From: Nipponacmea schrenckii
Lineage: Eukaryota > Mollusca > Gastropoda > Lottiidae
NCBI GenBank assembly: GCA_030562195.1
Contig: CM060199.1
Location: forward strand, 25,812,338-25,876,337
DNA length: 64,000 nucleotides
Reading direction: 5' to 3'
Positions 1-11,300 of this stretch are shown here, piece after piece (the stretch's first letter is position 1; every line of letters begins with the position of its first letter). Made by a program: the position numbers and the translations under genes. The notes beneath the pieces were generated by a model. That model was not told where the DNA came from. It saw nothing but the letters and a program-made list of their open reading frames with translations, and did no database searches.

Positions 1-561
1 TCCATTTTCTCGACTTTCTCTGCTTAGCTTTCTGAATCTTTCCAAAACCGTCTGTTTCTGCTTGAAACGTCCGAATTGTACTAATACTGGCCTATCCCTA
101 TTTCTTGTGAATTTCCCTAGTCTATGTACTTTCTCAATTGGCAATACATTGTCGTCTGCTGCATTTTCTATAACCAAAGTGTCCACCATATATTTCCTGA
201 TTGCATTTTCAATATCAAACCATGACTCTGAGTCTCCTTGTGGCATCCCGAAAAATATAAGGTTATTATTTTTCATGCTATTCTCAAGTTTGTCAATTTT
301 TGTTTTGAGATCTTCGTTTTCCTTTTTGATCGTTTCCACTTCACTTTAAATGTTTGAAAATTCACCGATTTGGCATTTTATGTCTGCTAATTCCGTCTTG
401 AATTCATCAAACTGTCTTGCGATTTGAGTTAAAGAATTTGACATATTAATTAGGCTTTTTGAGATATCGATGTCTCCTGACTTTTGGGGGTCGCCATATG
501 GGAGGGCTGTCTGTCGTGTTGCCATCTTATTTGTGCGAGCGATCAGTGGTGAGGCTGGCAT
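1..561 (-). pseudogene. LINE ORF1-like protein (L1/Tx1 type), runs off the left edge
   Basis: The minus strand reads from a start at 561 (MPASPLIARTNKMATRQ) through a heptad-rich, coiled-coil-like part to an in-frame TAA at 346-348. It then continues in the same frame to the window edge. The downstream part contains NNNLIFFGMPQ, then IEKVHRLGKF and RPVLVQFGRF, the layout of the RRM-like 'transposase 22' domain of L1-type ORF1 proteins, which bind RNA and chaperone the LINE ribonucleoprotein. The in-frame stop makes this copy non-functional as assembled. The reverse transcriptase ORF would lie further left, outside the window. The assignment rests on remembered family motifs; the exact LINE clade is not determined. 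Confidence 0.7.
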
Positions 562-1299
562 TATTATTTAATGAATAGACTTTACCTTACTATGAGTCCT
601 GAGAATATCATCCAAAAATTGTAAATTTATATTCACAATTGCACAGTTCCTATGAAAAACTTCTCACATTTAGTTCACATTTGAAAACTTGTCTTTTAAG
701 CCAATCATAGTGACCAGTGACCCGTGGAGAGCTCCTTCAAAACACGTCTTACTCGCTGGACGAATATTGCTAAAGGTTCAAGGTAACAGTGAAAACTGTT
801 CGAATTATGCATTCTTATTACACTATTTGTTGAATCATTAAATTACTAACTCATTTTTTTTTTTATCTCATTTCATTTTTTTTTATTCTTGTGACGTTAT
901 ACATTTCATTTTCTTTGGTTTTTGTCATTTTTACTACCATATTTTTTTTTAATGAAAACGCAATAGCAAGTTTATTCATACATGTATATTTATCTTTTAT
1001 AATGTTAATTATAATGTTTATAATTGTAATGACAGTAACCAATTTCAAAGCAAGTATAAGTTTTAATGTGGATACAACGTGAATTTATATTAATCTCCTA
1101 TGAACATTCCAAAAAGTATTTTACCTGAATTGTTTAAGAAGAAAGTACATTAAAATGTGTCATATAAAATACATTACATGTAATTCAGAACCACTAAAGA
1201 AGAAAAAGAAGATTCGGAGAGACATTTAGTCATGATTTTACATATGCAACATCTGGCAGACCAGTACATGGCAATACAACCTATAAACCATTTAAGGCA
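562..1299. other. AT-rich spacer without recognisable gene
   Basis: T-rich runs and short open frames without family resemblance. I see no credible coding, RNA or transposon signal here. Confidence 0.5.
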
Positions 1300-1599
1300 G
1301 TCTTCATCAACCAACCAAAAGATGTATCAACCAGTAAACTGGCCTATGAGGCAACAACCAAAAAAACACCAGATCAAGTAACAACCAACAAACCATCAAA
1401 GCAAGTAACAACCAACCAACCACCAAATCAAGTAACCACCAGATCAAGTAACAACCAACAAACCGCCAGATAATGCTACTACCTACAAACCAAGAAATTA
1501 TGTAACAGCCTTTAAACTTGGTGGTGATGAAATAACCAAACAACAAACTGATGTTGTAAAACCAACATACCAGTAGGTTTTTTAACTACTACAAAGTAG
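1300..1599 (+). repeat. Degenerate CAAGTAACAACCAACAAACC-type tandem repeat
   Basis: Short motifs such as 'caagtaacaaccaacaaacc' and 'accaccagatcaagtaac' recur with drift. They resemble the 27-bp units just downstream in composition (accaac/aaccag). This looks like an older, decayed arm of the same minisatellite, but the frame is broken by stops here. Confidence 0.5.
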
Positions 1600-2508
1600 A
1601 TGTACATGATGACACCAGAAGATGACTTAACCAACAAACATGCAGATACAGCCTCCAAACAAGGAGGTGATGTAACAAGTAACACACCAGTAGATGATGT
1701 AGCAGCTAACCAACCAGTAAAGGATGTAGTGGCTAATCAACCAGTAGCTGATGCAACAACTAATCAACCAGTAGATGATGTAGCAGCTAATCAACAAGTA
1801 GATGATGTAGAGACTAATCAACCAGTATATGATGTAGTAGCTAATCAACCAGTAGATGATGTAGCAGATAATCAACCAATAGATGATGTAGCAGCTAACC
1901 AACCAGTAGATGATGTAACAGCTAATCAACCAGTAGATGATGTAACAGCTAATCAACCAGTAGATGATGTAGCAGCTAATCAACCAGTAGATGGTGTAGC
2001 AGCTAATCAACTAGTAGATGATGCAACAACTAATCAACCAGTACATGATGTAACAGCTAACCAACCAGTAGATGATGTAACAGCCAACCAACCAGTATAT
2101 GATGTAGCAGCTAATCAAGCAGTAGATGATGTAACAACTAATCAACCAGTACATGATGTAGCGGCTAACCAACCAGTAGATGATGTAACAGCTATTTAAC
2201 CAGTAGATGATGTGACAAACGATAAATCAACTGATTTGACCACTAATAAGCACGCTGATGTGCTTACTACCAACAAACTTTCACCTTATTCACTACAATC
2301 GGTTGAGGCTGTTCAAGACTCCCACTCTTCTTCAGATGAATCTGAGATAATTCCATTTATCTCTGATATTTCATCCAATAAAGTCCCAAGTAGCCCCACT
2401 GGTCCAACCATTGCTTTGACAATAATCAGTAAAGGTTATCGAAAGAATAAACAAAATTACTGCCTATTTTGCAACAAGAAAATGTCCAAAATGTACCGGC
2501 ATTTGTGA
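1600..2508 (+). pseudogene. Minisatellite-coded NQPVDDVxA repeat protein joined to a short zinc-finger segment
   Basis: An open frame starts at 1600 (MYMMTPEDD) and carries about 18 near-identical nine-residue repeats, NQPVDDV followed by TA/AA/TT. An in-frame TAA at 2197-2199 interrupts it where a repeat codon has mutated (AATCAA to ATTTAA). The same frame resumes and runs to a TGA at 2506-2508, ending in an acidic stretch (SSSDESEIIPF) and NYCLFCNKKMSKMYRHL, a C-x2-C-x9-H finger half. The finger resembles the N-terminal finger of the multicopy tyrosine-recombinase-like family seen at 22.4 and 54.9 kb, so this may be a relic of that family whose linker expanded as a minisatellite. No promoter or downstream exon is evident. 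Function unknown. Confidence 0.45.
1729..2190 (+). repeat. 27-bp coding minisatellite
   Basis: Tandem copies of a 27-bp unit (AATCAACCAGTAGATGATGT plus 7 bases, variable AGCAGCT/AACAGCT/AACAACT). The unit length is a multiple of three, so expansion keeps the frame. Most differences are single substitutions. Confidence 0.85.
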
Positions 2509-2699
2509 GCCACTCTGGCAAAATGAGTCACAATGAGGAAATATTGGAAATTAAGATTTTTATTTCATCACATTGGGGGATCCTTTCTGTTTAATTTGGT
2601 ACCAAAATTTTGTTGTTCCAGCAAAATTTGTAGAAGTTATGACAACAATTGTGGACAGACAGACAGACAACTATATACACCCACATTAATGTGTAGGTG

Positions 2700-3260
2700 T
2701 AATAAAATATAAAAAAATCTCATTAACAATATTAAAATCCCATTAACACTATTGAAATCTCATTAACTATATTGAAATCTCATTAACAATATTGAAATCT
2801 CATTAACAATATTAAAATTTCATGAGCCATCATAAAATCCCATTAACAATTATACATTCTCATTAATAACATAATCTCATTAACAATACTAAAATCTGAT
2901 CAGCAATAATACAATCTGATCAGCAATAATAAAATCTCATTAACAATAATACAATTTTATCAGCAATAATACAATCTGATCAGCAATAATACAATCTGAT
3001 CAGCAATAATAAAATCTCATTAACAATAATACAATGTGACCAGCAATAATAAAATCTCATTAACAATAATTCAATTTTATCAGCAATAATTCAATCTGAT
3101 CATCAATAATAAAATCTGATCATCAATAATAAAATCTCATTAACAATAATACAATGTGACCAGCAATAATAAAATCTCATTAACAATAATTCAATTTTAT
3201 CAGCAATAATACAATCTGATCAGCAATAATAAAATCTTATTAACAATACTAAAATAACAA
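2700..3260. repeat. 20-bp AT-rich minisatellite
   Basis: About 25 units of a 20-bp motif in two main forms, 'aaaatctcattaacaataat' and 'acaatctgatcagcaataat'. The left part is dominated by the CTCATTAACAAT form; in the right part the two forms alternate, suggesting a higher-order pattern. Non-coding. Confidence 0.85.
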
Positions 3261-3498
3261 CAATTTCTTTCAATATATAAAAAAAGGTAAGAAATTTTTA
3301 GTTAAAATAACCAAAGCTTATTACATCCAAGTAAATAATAGCTATTTGTAAAAGATGAAGTATCAATGATTAAAATATTCCAGAAATATTCATTATCAGC
3401 TCATTAACAATGTAAAATCTCATTAATTGTATATAATAATAATGAAATAACAACTTATTATTATATAAAGTAACAACTTAATCTCACACCAAATTGAC

Positions 3499-3502
3499 TT
3501 AA
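3499..3502. other. TTAA target-site duplication, left end of piggyBac element
   Basis: TTAA next to terminal CTCTTTCGGCGCCA. It is matched by TTAA at 6574-6577 next to the inverted terminus TGGCGCCGAAAGAG. The outer flanks (aaattgac and ctaagaaaagg) are satellite monomer sequence. Confidence 0.85.
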
Positions 3503-3844
3503 CTCTTTCGGCGCCATATAACGTTATAACGTCATAACGTCCCAGCGCCAAATTAATTTTTAATAAATCGGTATTATGACGTTATATGGTGTAAAATAGG
3601 TGTAGATGTTATAGATATTGTGTTATAACCATAGAGGTGGGATGTATGTTGATATTTACACTCAGTCAAGAAAATTTGAAAAAAAAGTTTTACTTTTTCA
3701 AAACATTTGTCTGTAATTGTGCATTATGGATACATTTTATTTGGGTTCGGAAATTCAGTGCAAGGTCTCATACACATGCATTGATAAGTCATAGGTAACT
3801 GAACTTGTGCACAGGAAAGCAATCTTTGTATGAGCTGCTTTGGT

Positions 3845-4140
3845 TTTTATTAATATTCTAGGTACAATCCCGGTGTAGGTCGAATCTTCTGATTTTCAAC
3901 CCGGTTTCCCCTTGTAGTTGTATGTGATGCAGGTCAGAAGGGCTGATGAGGAAAAGCGTCTCATTTGAATGGGACAATAAACCGAAGCTCAATGTACACG
4001 ATAAACATCCAGTAGTTGAAGACAGATGAAAATCTATGTGTAGGCTAATGCCGCTGTCCTGGCAAAATTTCCTTCATTGCACCCTGCAGGGAGTTGCTGT
4101 CTTCAATCAACCTTATATGCGTATAAAAGTGGGGCGTAAA
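3845..4140 (+). repeat. SINE-like dispersed repeat inside the piggyBac element
   Basis: The core 'ctggcaaaatttcc(t/c)tcattgcac' followed by a CTGCA-rich tail is shared with 54760-54835, showing a dispersed family. The copy ends near 'ggggcgtaaaacac'. I cannot identify a tRNA-type promoter head with confidence. Confidence 0.45.
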
Positions 4141-4149
4141 ACACAATTT

Positions 4150-4625
4150 TATTTCATTGAAATAAATTGATCTTTCATCAATGGATAAAATTCAACAATA
4201 GATAAAATTCAACAATAAATATCATTACACGCATCATAAAAAAAAACCCTAAATAACTGGATTTGGTGCAGAGAAAGTCACTGATTTTTCCAAATTTATT
4301 TCACAATTTCAGGTAAAAATGTCACTGTTCAAAGCGTAGACAAGTTTAGTATGACACAATTCAAAATTTAAAATATACGCATTACTAAAGATAATATCAC
4401 TGGTACACTTTTCATTTTCATTCTATTCAACAATAGACAGCTAAAATTCAACAATAGATAAATATCATTACAAGTATCATGCAAAAAAAACAAAAAAAAT
4501 ACTGGATTGAGTGCAGAGAAAGCCAATTCATTTCACAATTTCATCTCAAATTTCACTGTTCAGCGCGTAGAGATGCAACAAACCCTTTGAAATCAAGTTT
4601 AGTATGATACAATTCAAAACAGGGG
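4150..4625. repeat. Internal near-tandem duplication in the piggyBac 3' region
   Basis: Two similar blocks, about 4185-4370 and 4430-4620, share the order: attcaacaatagataaa, atcattacac/aagta, actggatt-gtgcagagaaag, tttcacaatttca, and a final agtatgacacaattcaaaa. Divergence is clear, so the duplication is not recent. Confidence 0.6.
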
Positions 4626-6320
4626 GTGACACATAATGACTACAATAGTAGTGAGTTTGTTTTCTTTTGCAACCAGGTCGTGTTCGATCACTACACACTG
4701 CGCAATCAGGTTTACGTTTTTTTTATCCAAATGGGCACTAATAAAATGTCTACCAATCAATCGTGCTGGGGTCTCAAGAGAAGGGCGTCCAACACGTCGA
4801 ACTATTTCATTATCAGAATCAACATTATCTTCTAGAAGTCTGTCAATTACCAGCTCTCTGAATTTTCTTGGAATAATCTTCTGATTACAGATCTTCAGAT
4901 TTACAATACAAAATATAACCATTTACCAAAGCCACTTCACGTATTCTATGATAAATTGTCTGGTACCATTTCTGACATTTGTGTGGGTAGCAGTAAGTGC
5001 CAAGTTGTTGGTCAAGTAAATCAACACCAGCCATGTTCTTGTTGTATTCTTGTGCCATCAGAGGTTTTTCGACTTCACTGTACCCTTCGTTGCCATCTTT
5101 AGATCTAATTGTTTTAGATATAGTCAAATTATTGTGAATTGAACTTAGAAGGTGAACTCGCTTCGTATCATGCCAGGCACAAGCAACAATATTGTCCGAA
5201 CGCATAAAAACTGGTTCATCATGTTTTGTCAAAGGCAGATTTTTAGGATTCAGTTCTTTTGGCATGTTTTTTCTTGTGATTTTAACTGTTCCACACATTC
5301 CAATATTTCTTTACATTAATTCAGATGTATAATAATTATCTGTAAAAAGTTTATGACCATATCCATCAAATCCATTTAACAATTTTAACACAATCTGTTC
5401 TGTGACACTGAATCGACTCAATCGATCAATTGGAAATGTGTTCTTGCCTATGTAAGTCAAATACCACAATGCATAACCTGTCTTGCTCTCACAAATGGCA
5501 AACTGTTTTATGTCCCACTTTGTTGGTTTTGCTGGCATGTACTGTCGAAAATGTAGTCGACCTTTGAAACCTATCATTGATTCATCTAAACTCAAATTCA
5601 CTTCTGGGGTGTAGACATCTGTGTAGAGGTTTTCTGTGATTGAAATAAGTGGTCTAATTTTAAATAAAGCGTCATATCCGGGATCATTTCTCCCCACTTG
5701 CACTGAATTGTTGTTGAAATGAATAAAGGAACACAAAAGTTCATAACGATTTCTTGACATTACTTTTGAAAAGTCTGTGTGGGTTAGCCAAAATTTCCCC
5801 CAGTAATCCTCCAATTCTGGCTTGGAGCAGAGGCCCATAGCTACCTGCAATGCCACATAGCGTTTGGTTTCTGATGAAGACGTGTCGGTCCATTTCCGAA
5901 ATCTGGAATGTAGGGGTAAGTCAGGGTGGCAGGCTAAATACTGTGAGGCATATAAATTTGTATTATCTGCTATCATTTCAAATGAAAATAATCCACCGGT
6001 TTCATTTGGGACGTATCCACCAATATTCCTGAATTTCGGCGATAGTTTGGAAGCCAGTCACTAACATAAGCATCAAAGAATCCACTACCGTGCCAATCAA
6101 ATTCAAAATTCTCAAATGCATCACGAAATTCTTCCGGGGAAGCTCCTGACAAATTTTCATTGTGCCGACTGCTCAAACGATTTTCTTCGTCCTTGTCATT
6201 TTCTTCTTCCGAGTCTAATTCTGCATCATTTTCAGGCTCATTTTTCGAATCAGAATCATTGAATATCGCCGAAAGAACAGCATTCACATCTCTGGTACGT
6301 GCCGGCATTTTAGACGTCAT
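4617..6320 (-). pseudogene. piggyBac transposase (DDE_Tnp_1_7 type), broken
   Basis: The start is at 6320 (MTSKMPARTR). An acidic N-terminal region reaches about residue 100 (DSEEENDKDEEN). The central DDE-type domain has the three expected aspartates in sight: VNLSLDESMIGFKG (about 5590), HKLFTDNYYTS (about 5330) and NMAGVDLLDQQLG (about 5020). The last is the conserved D-x-x-DQ box. The C-terminus has RLIGRHFIS followed, in another frame, by a cysteine-rich zinc-binding tail near 4650-4720. Breaks seen: a frame change near 5975 (TTTGAAATG), an in-frame TAA at 5311-5313, a frame change near 4900, and another in an A-run near 4715. The enzyme family excises and inserts the element at TTAA. 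Catalytic residues survive but the frame does not. Confidence 0.85.
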
Positions 6321-6577
6321 GTTTGTTGAAAATAGAGGAATAAATAAGGTAAAATCGCTGACTTGTCTGCACCAAAAAACAGCGGGAATTGTTTACAGCG
6401 GAAGTAAATTCTGTGTTACTTTAAATAGTAACATTCATTACAAGCCATCAAGCGGGGATTCCCTAAAAACACGACCGGTAACTGAGTCAAGAGAATTGTC
6501 GACAAAAGTCGCCTATGGCGTTTTGACGTTATGTTTTTATCGGCGACTAAAGTCGCCTTTGGCGCCGAAAGAGTTAA

Positions 6578-6649
6578 CTAAGAAAAGGCCATCTTTTATA
6601 TAAATAATATTTTAATCTAACAGTTGCAGCTTTCACAGAATTGACTTAA
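6578..6649. repeat. 70-bp satellite, single monomer between two TTAA insertions
   Basis: One monomer (ctaagaaaaggccatctttt ... cacagaattgacTTAA) lies between the piggyBac right end and the next TTAA element. The array is continuous once both insertions are removed. Confidence 0.85.
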
Positions 6650-6900
6650 AGTGAAGCTGACACGCCACAGGGTACTTTCGTACAATGAATAGTTAATATA
6701 ACACTAAACAAAAAAATGTGTAAATTATGATAAATAAATAACTTATAACGAAGTTATTCGTGTTTTAAATATTCGCGCGAGAATTTCCCCGATCAATAGT
6801 TGAGTGGAAGTGGAGAAGGCGGATATGACGTCATCGCGGGAACGAATTGTAAACAAGCGCCATTGATCACGGTGTTAAAGGAATAAATATTTATGCAAAA

Positions 6901-7135
6901 TGCCTCGAAGATTTGTTGTAGGTGGTTGTTCGAACGAAAAAAATGACAACATGAATGTCAGTATTCACCTGTTCCCCCATAACCAGAAATTACGACGAAT
7001 TTGAGAGGAAAGAGTGCAAAATACCCGTACGGATTAGACATCTACAAATTAAATGGAGCAGTGTCAATTTCACCGAGGACTGCTTCGACAGTACGCCCAT
7101 GTCTGAAAGAAGTTGACAAGAAGATAGCTTTTGAA
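6901..7135 (+). pseudogene. THAP-domain remnant
   Basis: The frame starts MPRRFVVGGCSNEKN, followed by VSIHLFPHNQKLRRI, the typical start of a THAP zinc finger (basic start, first cysteine, a hydrophobic-FP motif). A TGA follows at about 7002-7004. In another frame downstream, VNFTEDCFDS matches the C-terminal THAP 'HFTEDCF' box, with the histidine position changed. THAP domains bind the transposon ends in P-element and Kolobok transposases. This copy is dead as assembled. Confidence 0.65.
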
Positions 7136-7351
7136 GTAAGATGCAGTTCGGACCATATTTCAGAAATCCTAAAGCTGAATGCATACTTAAATGCTGCATT
7201 ATTTGACATTATTTAAATTGTTTAGGAAAACATACACATGTGATAAAGTATTGTGCTATGAGATACTCAACTTCATGTTAAAAATTTATTTGTTGCAAAA
7301 GATGGTTTTACTTCTCAAATATGTTCACTTACGCATTTGATATTTGTTCAG

Positions 7352-7486
7352 CTATCCATAGTGCTGCTTGTAATGGCTGTAGGCAAGATCCAGCACACCT
7401 TGATCTAAACACACCATAAGAAGAGCAGGATACTGTGTAATACAGTCACCAGGTTGACTCTCATTCTTGTCCATCACCCAACCTCC
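7352..7486 (-). pseudogene. Possible transposase exon of the THAP element
   Basis: After an acceptor-like sequence (gttgcag) the minus strand reads GGWVMDKNESQPGDCITQYP and continues for 44 codons to a TAG. It is an open, evenly composed stretch but I do not recognise a named domain. Its orientation is opposite to the THAP remnant. Listed as a possible exon only. Confidence 0.3.
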
Positions 7487-8318
7487 CTGCAACACATACA
7501 CACTCCAGACTCAATTGACTCCTCAGGATTCCCTATGTGTACGTAAGTACACTGACATCTGAAATGATAGGATAGGTTTTCTTGTTGTTATACAAGGCTA
7601 TTTCTAAGAAGTTGAATGAAATGCTTTCTTGATGGCCTTACAGTATTAGAGAAAACATTATTCATGGTTGGAGGCCATTTGTAAACAAACCAGAGGCGTG
7701 GCATGTCTATTTATAGTAACACGTGATTCAAGCAGACAAAATCTATTAAATCATTGCAATTCCGACTTTAATTCAATTTTTATTAAACAGTTTGTTTAAA
7801 CTTACCAATGAACGTTGTTCAGTCGACCTAAATCGACAGGTAAGGCGATATCAGCAGCTGGTTCGCCATCATTTTCATCACTAGACACACAAGGCCTACT
7901 GCTATCGCGACTTTCGGCATCGGAGGCTTAGGGTAAAGGATGGATAAAGGATAGTTTCGGCAGGCTTCTTTTGGTTCGGCAAATTGGTCAAGAAAACCTT
8001 CACTTTCACTGTCCGCATTTTCTATCTCACAAGAACTCGCATAGCGGGATAAGACGATATTAATCTCGAACTCTGACAGCTTCTGCTATTGATTTCAATG
8101 TCCGCCATCGTTTTGGGTTACCGCCATGACGTCACACAATTATGGTGTCTTTTTACAACCGACTGATAACCGCACGCTGCGGGGTCGACAGAAAAAAGTG
8201 TTTTTTGAGGGTATTGACCTGTATTATCGCTTAATAAATTTTGATAATGATATAAGATAGTCATTACTAATTAAAAAAGTGTCTTATAAGCGATATTAAA
8301 ATCCATGTCAGCTTCTCT

Positions 8319-11300
8319 TTAACTAAGAAAAGGCCATCTTTTAAATGTTCTATCTCAATCTAACAGTTGCAGCGTTCACAGAGTTGACCTTAAGAAAAGG
8401 CCATGTTTTAAATGTTCTATCTCAATCTAACAGTTGCAGCGTTCACAGAGTTCACCTTAAGAAAAGGCCATCTTTTAAATGTTCTATCTCAATCTAACAG
8501 TTGCAGCCTTCACAGAATTGACTTAACTAAGAAAAGGCCATCTTTTAAATATTCTATCTAAATCTAACAGTTGCAGCCTTCATAGAATTGACCTAACTAA
8601 GAAAAGGCCATCTTTTATATATTCTATTTAAATCTAACAGTTGCAGCATTCACAGAATTGACCTAACGGAAAAAAATGCCATCTTTTATATATTCTATCT
8701 AAATCCAACAGTTGCAGCTTTCACAGAGTTGACCTTATTAAGAAAAGGCCATCTTTTATATATTATATCTAAATCTAACAGTTGCAGCCTTTCTAACAGT
8801 TGCAGCATTCACAGAATTGACCTAACGAAAAAAAATGCCATCTTTTATATATTCTATCTAAATCCAACAGTTGCAGCTTTCACAGAGTTGACCTTATTAA
8901 GAAAAGGCCATCTTTTATATATTATATCTAAATCTAACAGTTGCAGCCTTCAGAGAATTGACCTAATTAAGAAAAGGCCATCTTTTAAATATTCTATCTA
9001 AATCTAACAGTTGCAGCCTTCATAGAATTGACCTAACTAAGAAAAGGCCATCTTTTAAATATTCTATCTAAATCTAACAGTTGCAGCCTTCACAGAATTG
9101 ACCCAACTAAAGAAAAGGCCATCTTTTATATATTCTATCTAAATCTAACAGTTGCAGCATTCACAGAATTGACCTAACGAAAAAAAATGCCATCTTTTAT
9201 ATATTCTATCTAAATCCAACAGTTGCAGCTTTCACAGAGTTGACCTTATTAAGAAAAGGCCATCTTTTATATATTATATCTAAATCTAACAGTTGCAGCC
9301 TTCAGAGAATTGACCTAATTAAGAAAAGGCCATCTTTTAAATATTCTATCTAAATCTAACAGTTGCAGCCTTCACAGAATTGACTTAACTAAGAAAAGGC
9401 CATCTATTAAATAATTTATCTAAATCTAACAGTTGCAGCCTTCACAGAATTGACTAAACTAAGAAAAGGCCATCTTTTAAATATTCTATCTAAATCTAAC
9501 AGTTGCAGCCTTCACAGAATTGACCTAACTAAGAAAAGGCCATCTTTTAAATATTCTATCTAAATCTAACAGTTGCAGCCTTCACAGAATTGACTTAACT
9601 AAGAAAAGGCCATCTTTTAAATATTCTATCTAAATCTAACAGTTGCAGCCTTCATAGAATTGACCTAACTAAGAAAAGGCCATCTTTTAAATATTCTATC
9701 TAAATCTAACAGTTGCAGCCTTCACAGAATTGACCTAACTAAGAAAAGGCCATCTTTTATATATTCTATTTAAATCTAACAGTTGCAGCATTCACAGAAT
9801 TGACCTAACGGAAAAAAATGCCATCTTTTATATATTCTATCTAAATCCAACAGTTGCAGCTTTCACAGAGTTGACCTTATTAAGAAAAGGCTATCTTTTA
9901 AATATTCTATCTAAATCTAACAGTTGCAGCCTTCACAGAATTGACCTAACTAAGAAAAGGCCATCTTTTAAATATTCTATCTAAATCTAACAGTTGCAGC
10001 CTTCACAGAATTGACTTAACTAAGAAAAGGCCATCTTTTAAATATTCTATCTAAATCTAACAGTTGCAGCCTTCATAGAATTGACCTAACTAAGAAAAGG
10101 CCATCTTTTAAATATTCTATCTAAATCTAACAGTTGCAGCCTTCACAGAATTGACCTAACTAAGAAAAGGCCATCTTTTATATATTCTATTTAAATCTAA
10201 CAGTTGCAGCATTCACAGAATTGACCTAACGGAAAAAAATGCCATCTTTTATATATTCTATCTAAATCCAACAGTTGCAGCTTTCACAGAGTTGACCTTA
10301 TTAAGAAAAGGCCATCTTTTATATATTATATCTAAATCTAACAGTTGCAGCCTTTCAGCCAGAATTGACCTAATTAAGAAAAGGCCATCTTTTATATATT
10401 CTATCTAAATCTAACAGTTGCAGCCTTTCACAGAGATTGACCTTACCTAAGAAAAGGCCATCTTTTATATATTCTATCTAAATCTAACAGTTGTAGCCTT
10501 CATAGAATTGACCTAACTAAGAAAAGGCCATCTTTTAAATATTCTATCTAAATCTAACAGTTGCAGCCTTCACAGAATTGACCTAACTAAGAAAAGGCCA
10601 TCTTTTATATATTCTATCTAAATCCAACAGTTGCAGCTTTCACAGAGTTGACCTTATTAAGAAAAGGCCATCTTTTATATATTATATCTAAATCTAACAG
10701 TTGCAGCCTTTCTAACAGTTGCAGCATTCACAGAATTGACCTAACGAAAAAAAATGCCATCTTTTATATATTCTATCTAAATCCAACAGTTGCAGCTTTC
10801 ACAGAGTTGACCTTATTAAGAAAAGGCCATCTTTTATATATTATATCTAAATCTAACAGTTGCAGCCTTCAGAGAATTGACCTAATTAAGAAAAGGCCAT
10901 CTTTTAAATATTCTATCTAAATCTAACAGTTGCAGCCTTCACAGAATTGACTTAACTAAGAAAAGGCCATCTATTAAATAATTTATCTAAATCTAACAGT
11001 TGCAGCCTTCACAGAATTGACCTAACTAAGAAAAGGCCATCTTTTAAATATTCTATCTAAATCTAACAGTTGCAGCCTTCACAGAATTGACCTAATTAAG
11101 AAAAGGCCATCTTTTAAATATTCTATCTAAATCTAACAGTTGCAGCCTTCACAGAATTGACCTAACTAAGAAAAGGCCATCTTTTAAATATTCTATCTAA
11201 ATCTAACAGTTGCAGCTTCACAGAATTGACCTAACTAAGAAAAGGCCATCTTTTAAATATTCTATTTAAATCTAACAGTTGCAGCATTCACAGAATTGAC

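Larger units (their letters stand above)
3503..6573 (-). mobile_element. piggyBac-type DNA transposon, 3071 bp, inserted in the satellite
   Basis: Bounded by TTAA on both sides and by 14-bp inverted termini CTCTTTCGGCGCCA / TGGCGCCGAAAGAG. It encodes a minus-strand piggyBac transposase (broken, see separate entry). Removing the element and one TTAA rejoins a satellite monomer (ttgacTTAActaagaaaagg), so it inserted into the array after the array existed. A SINE-like repeat (3845-4140) and an internal duplication sit in the transposase 3' region. TTAA specificity is established for the piggyBac superfamily. Confidence 0.9.
6650..8318 (+). mobile_element. TTAA-flanked element with THAP remnant (Kolobok-like), 1669 bp
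   Basis: TTAA duplications lie at 6646-6649 and 8319-8322. The termini are inverted: AGTGAAGCTGACACG on the left and the complement of AGAGAAGCTGACATGG on the right. The flanks are satellite in perfect register. An ORF remnant starting MPRRFVVGGCSN is a THAP-type zinc finger. TTAA duplications with a THAP-domain protein are the known combination in Kolobok transposons, so that superfamily is the best inference. No complete catalytic domain is visible; a minus-strand segment at 7823-7995 reads as an acidic exon and 7352-7486 as another possible exon. Confidence 0.7.

Noticed and set aside
1627..2010. Minus-strand frame of Ile/Tyr/Cys-rich repeats opposite the minisatellite
   Set aside because: It is the complement of the better plus-strand frame, and its composition is an artefact of the repeat.
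2700..3260. CRISPR-like regular repeats
   Set aside because: Units are contiguous 20-mers without unique spacers, in a eukaryotic context; an ordinary minisatellite.
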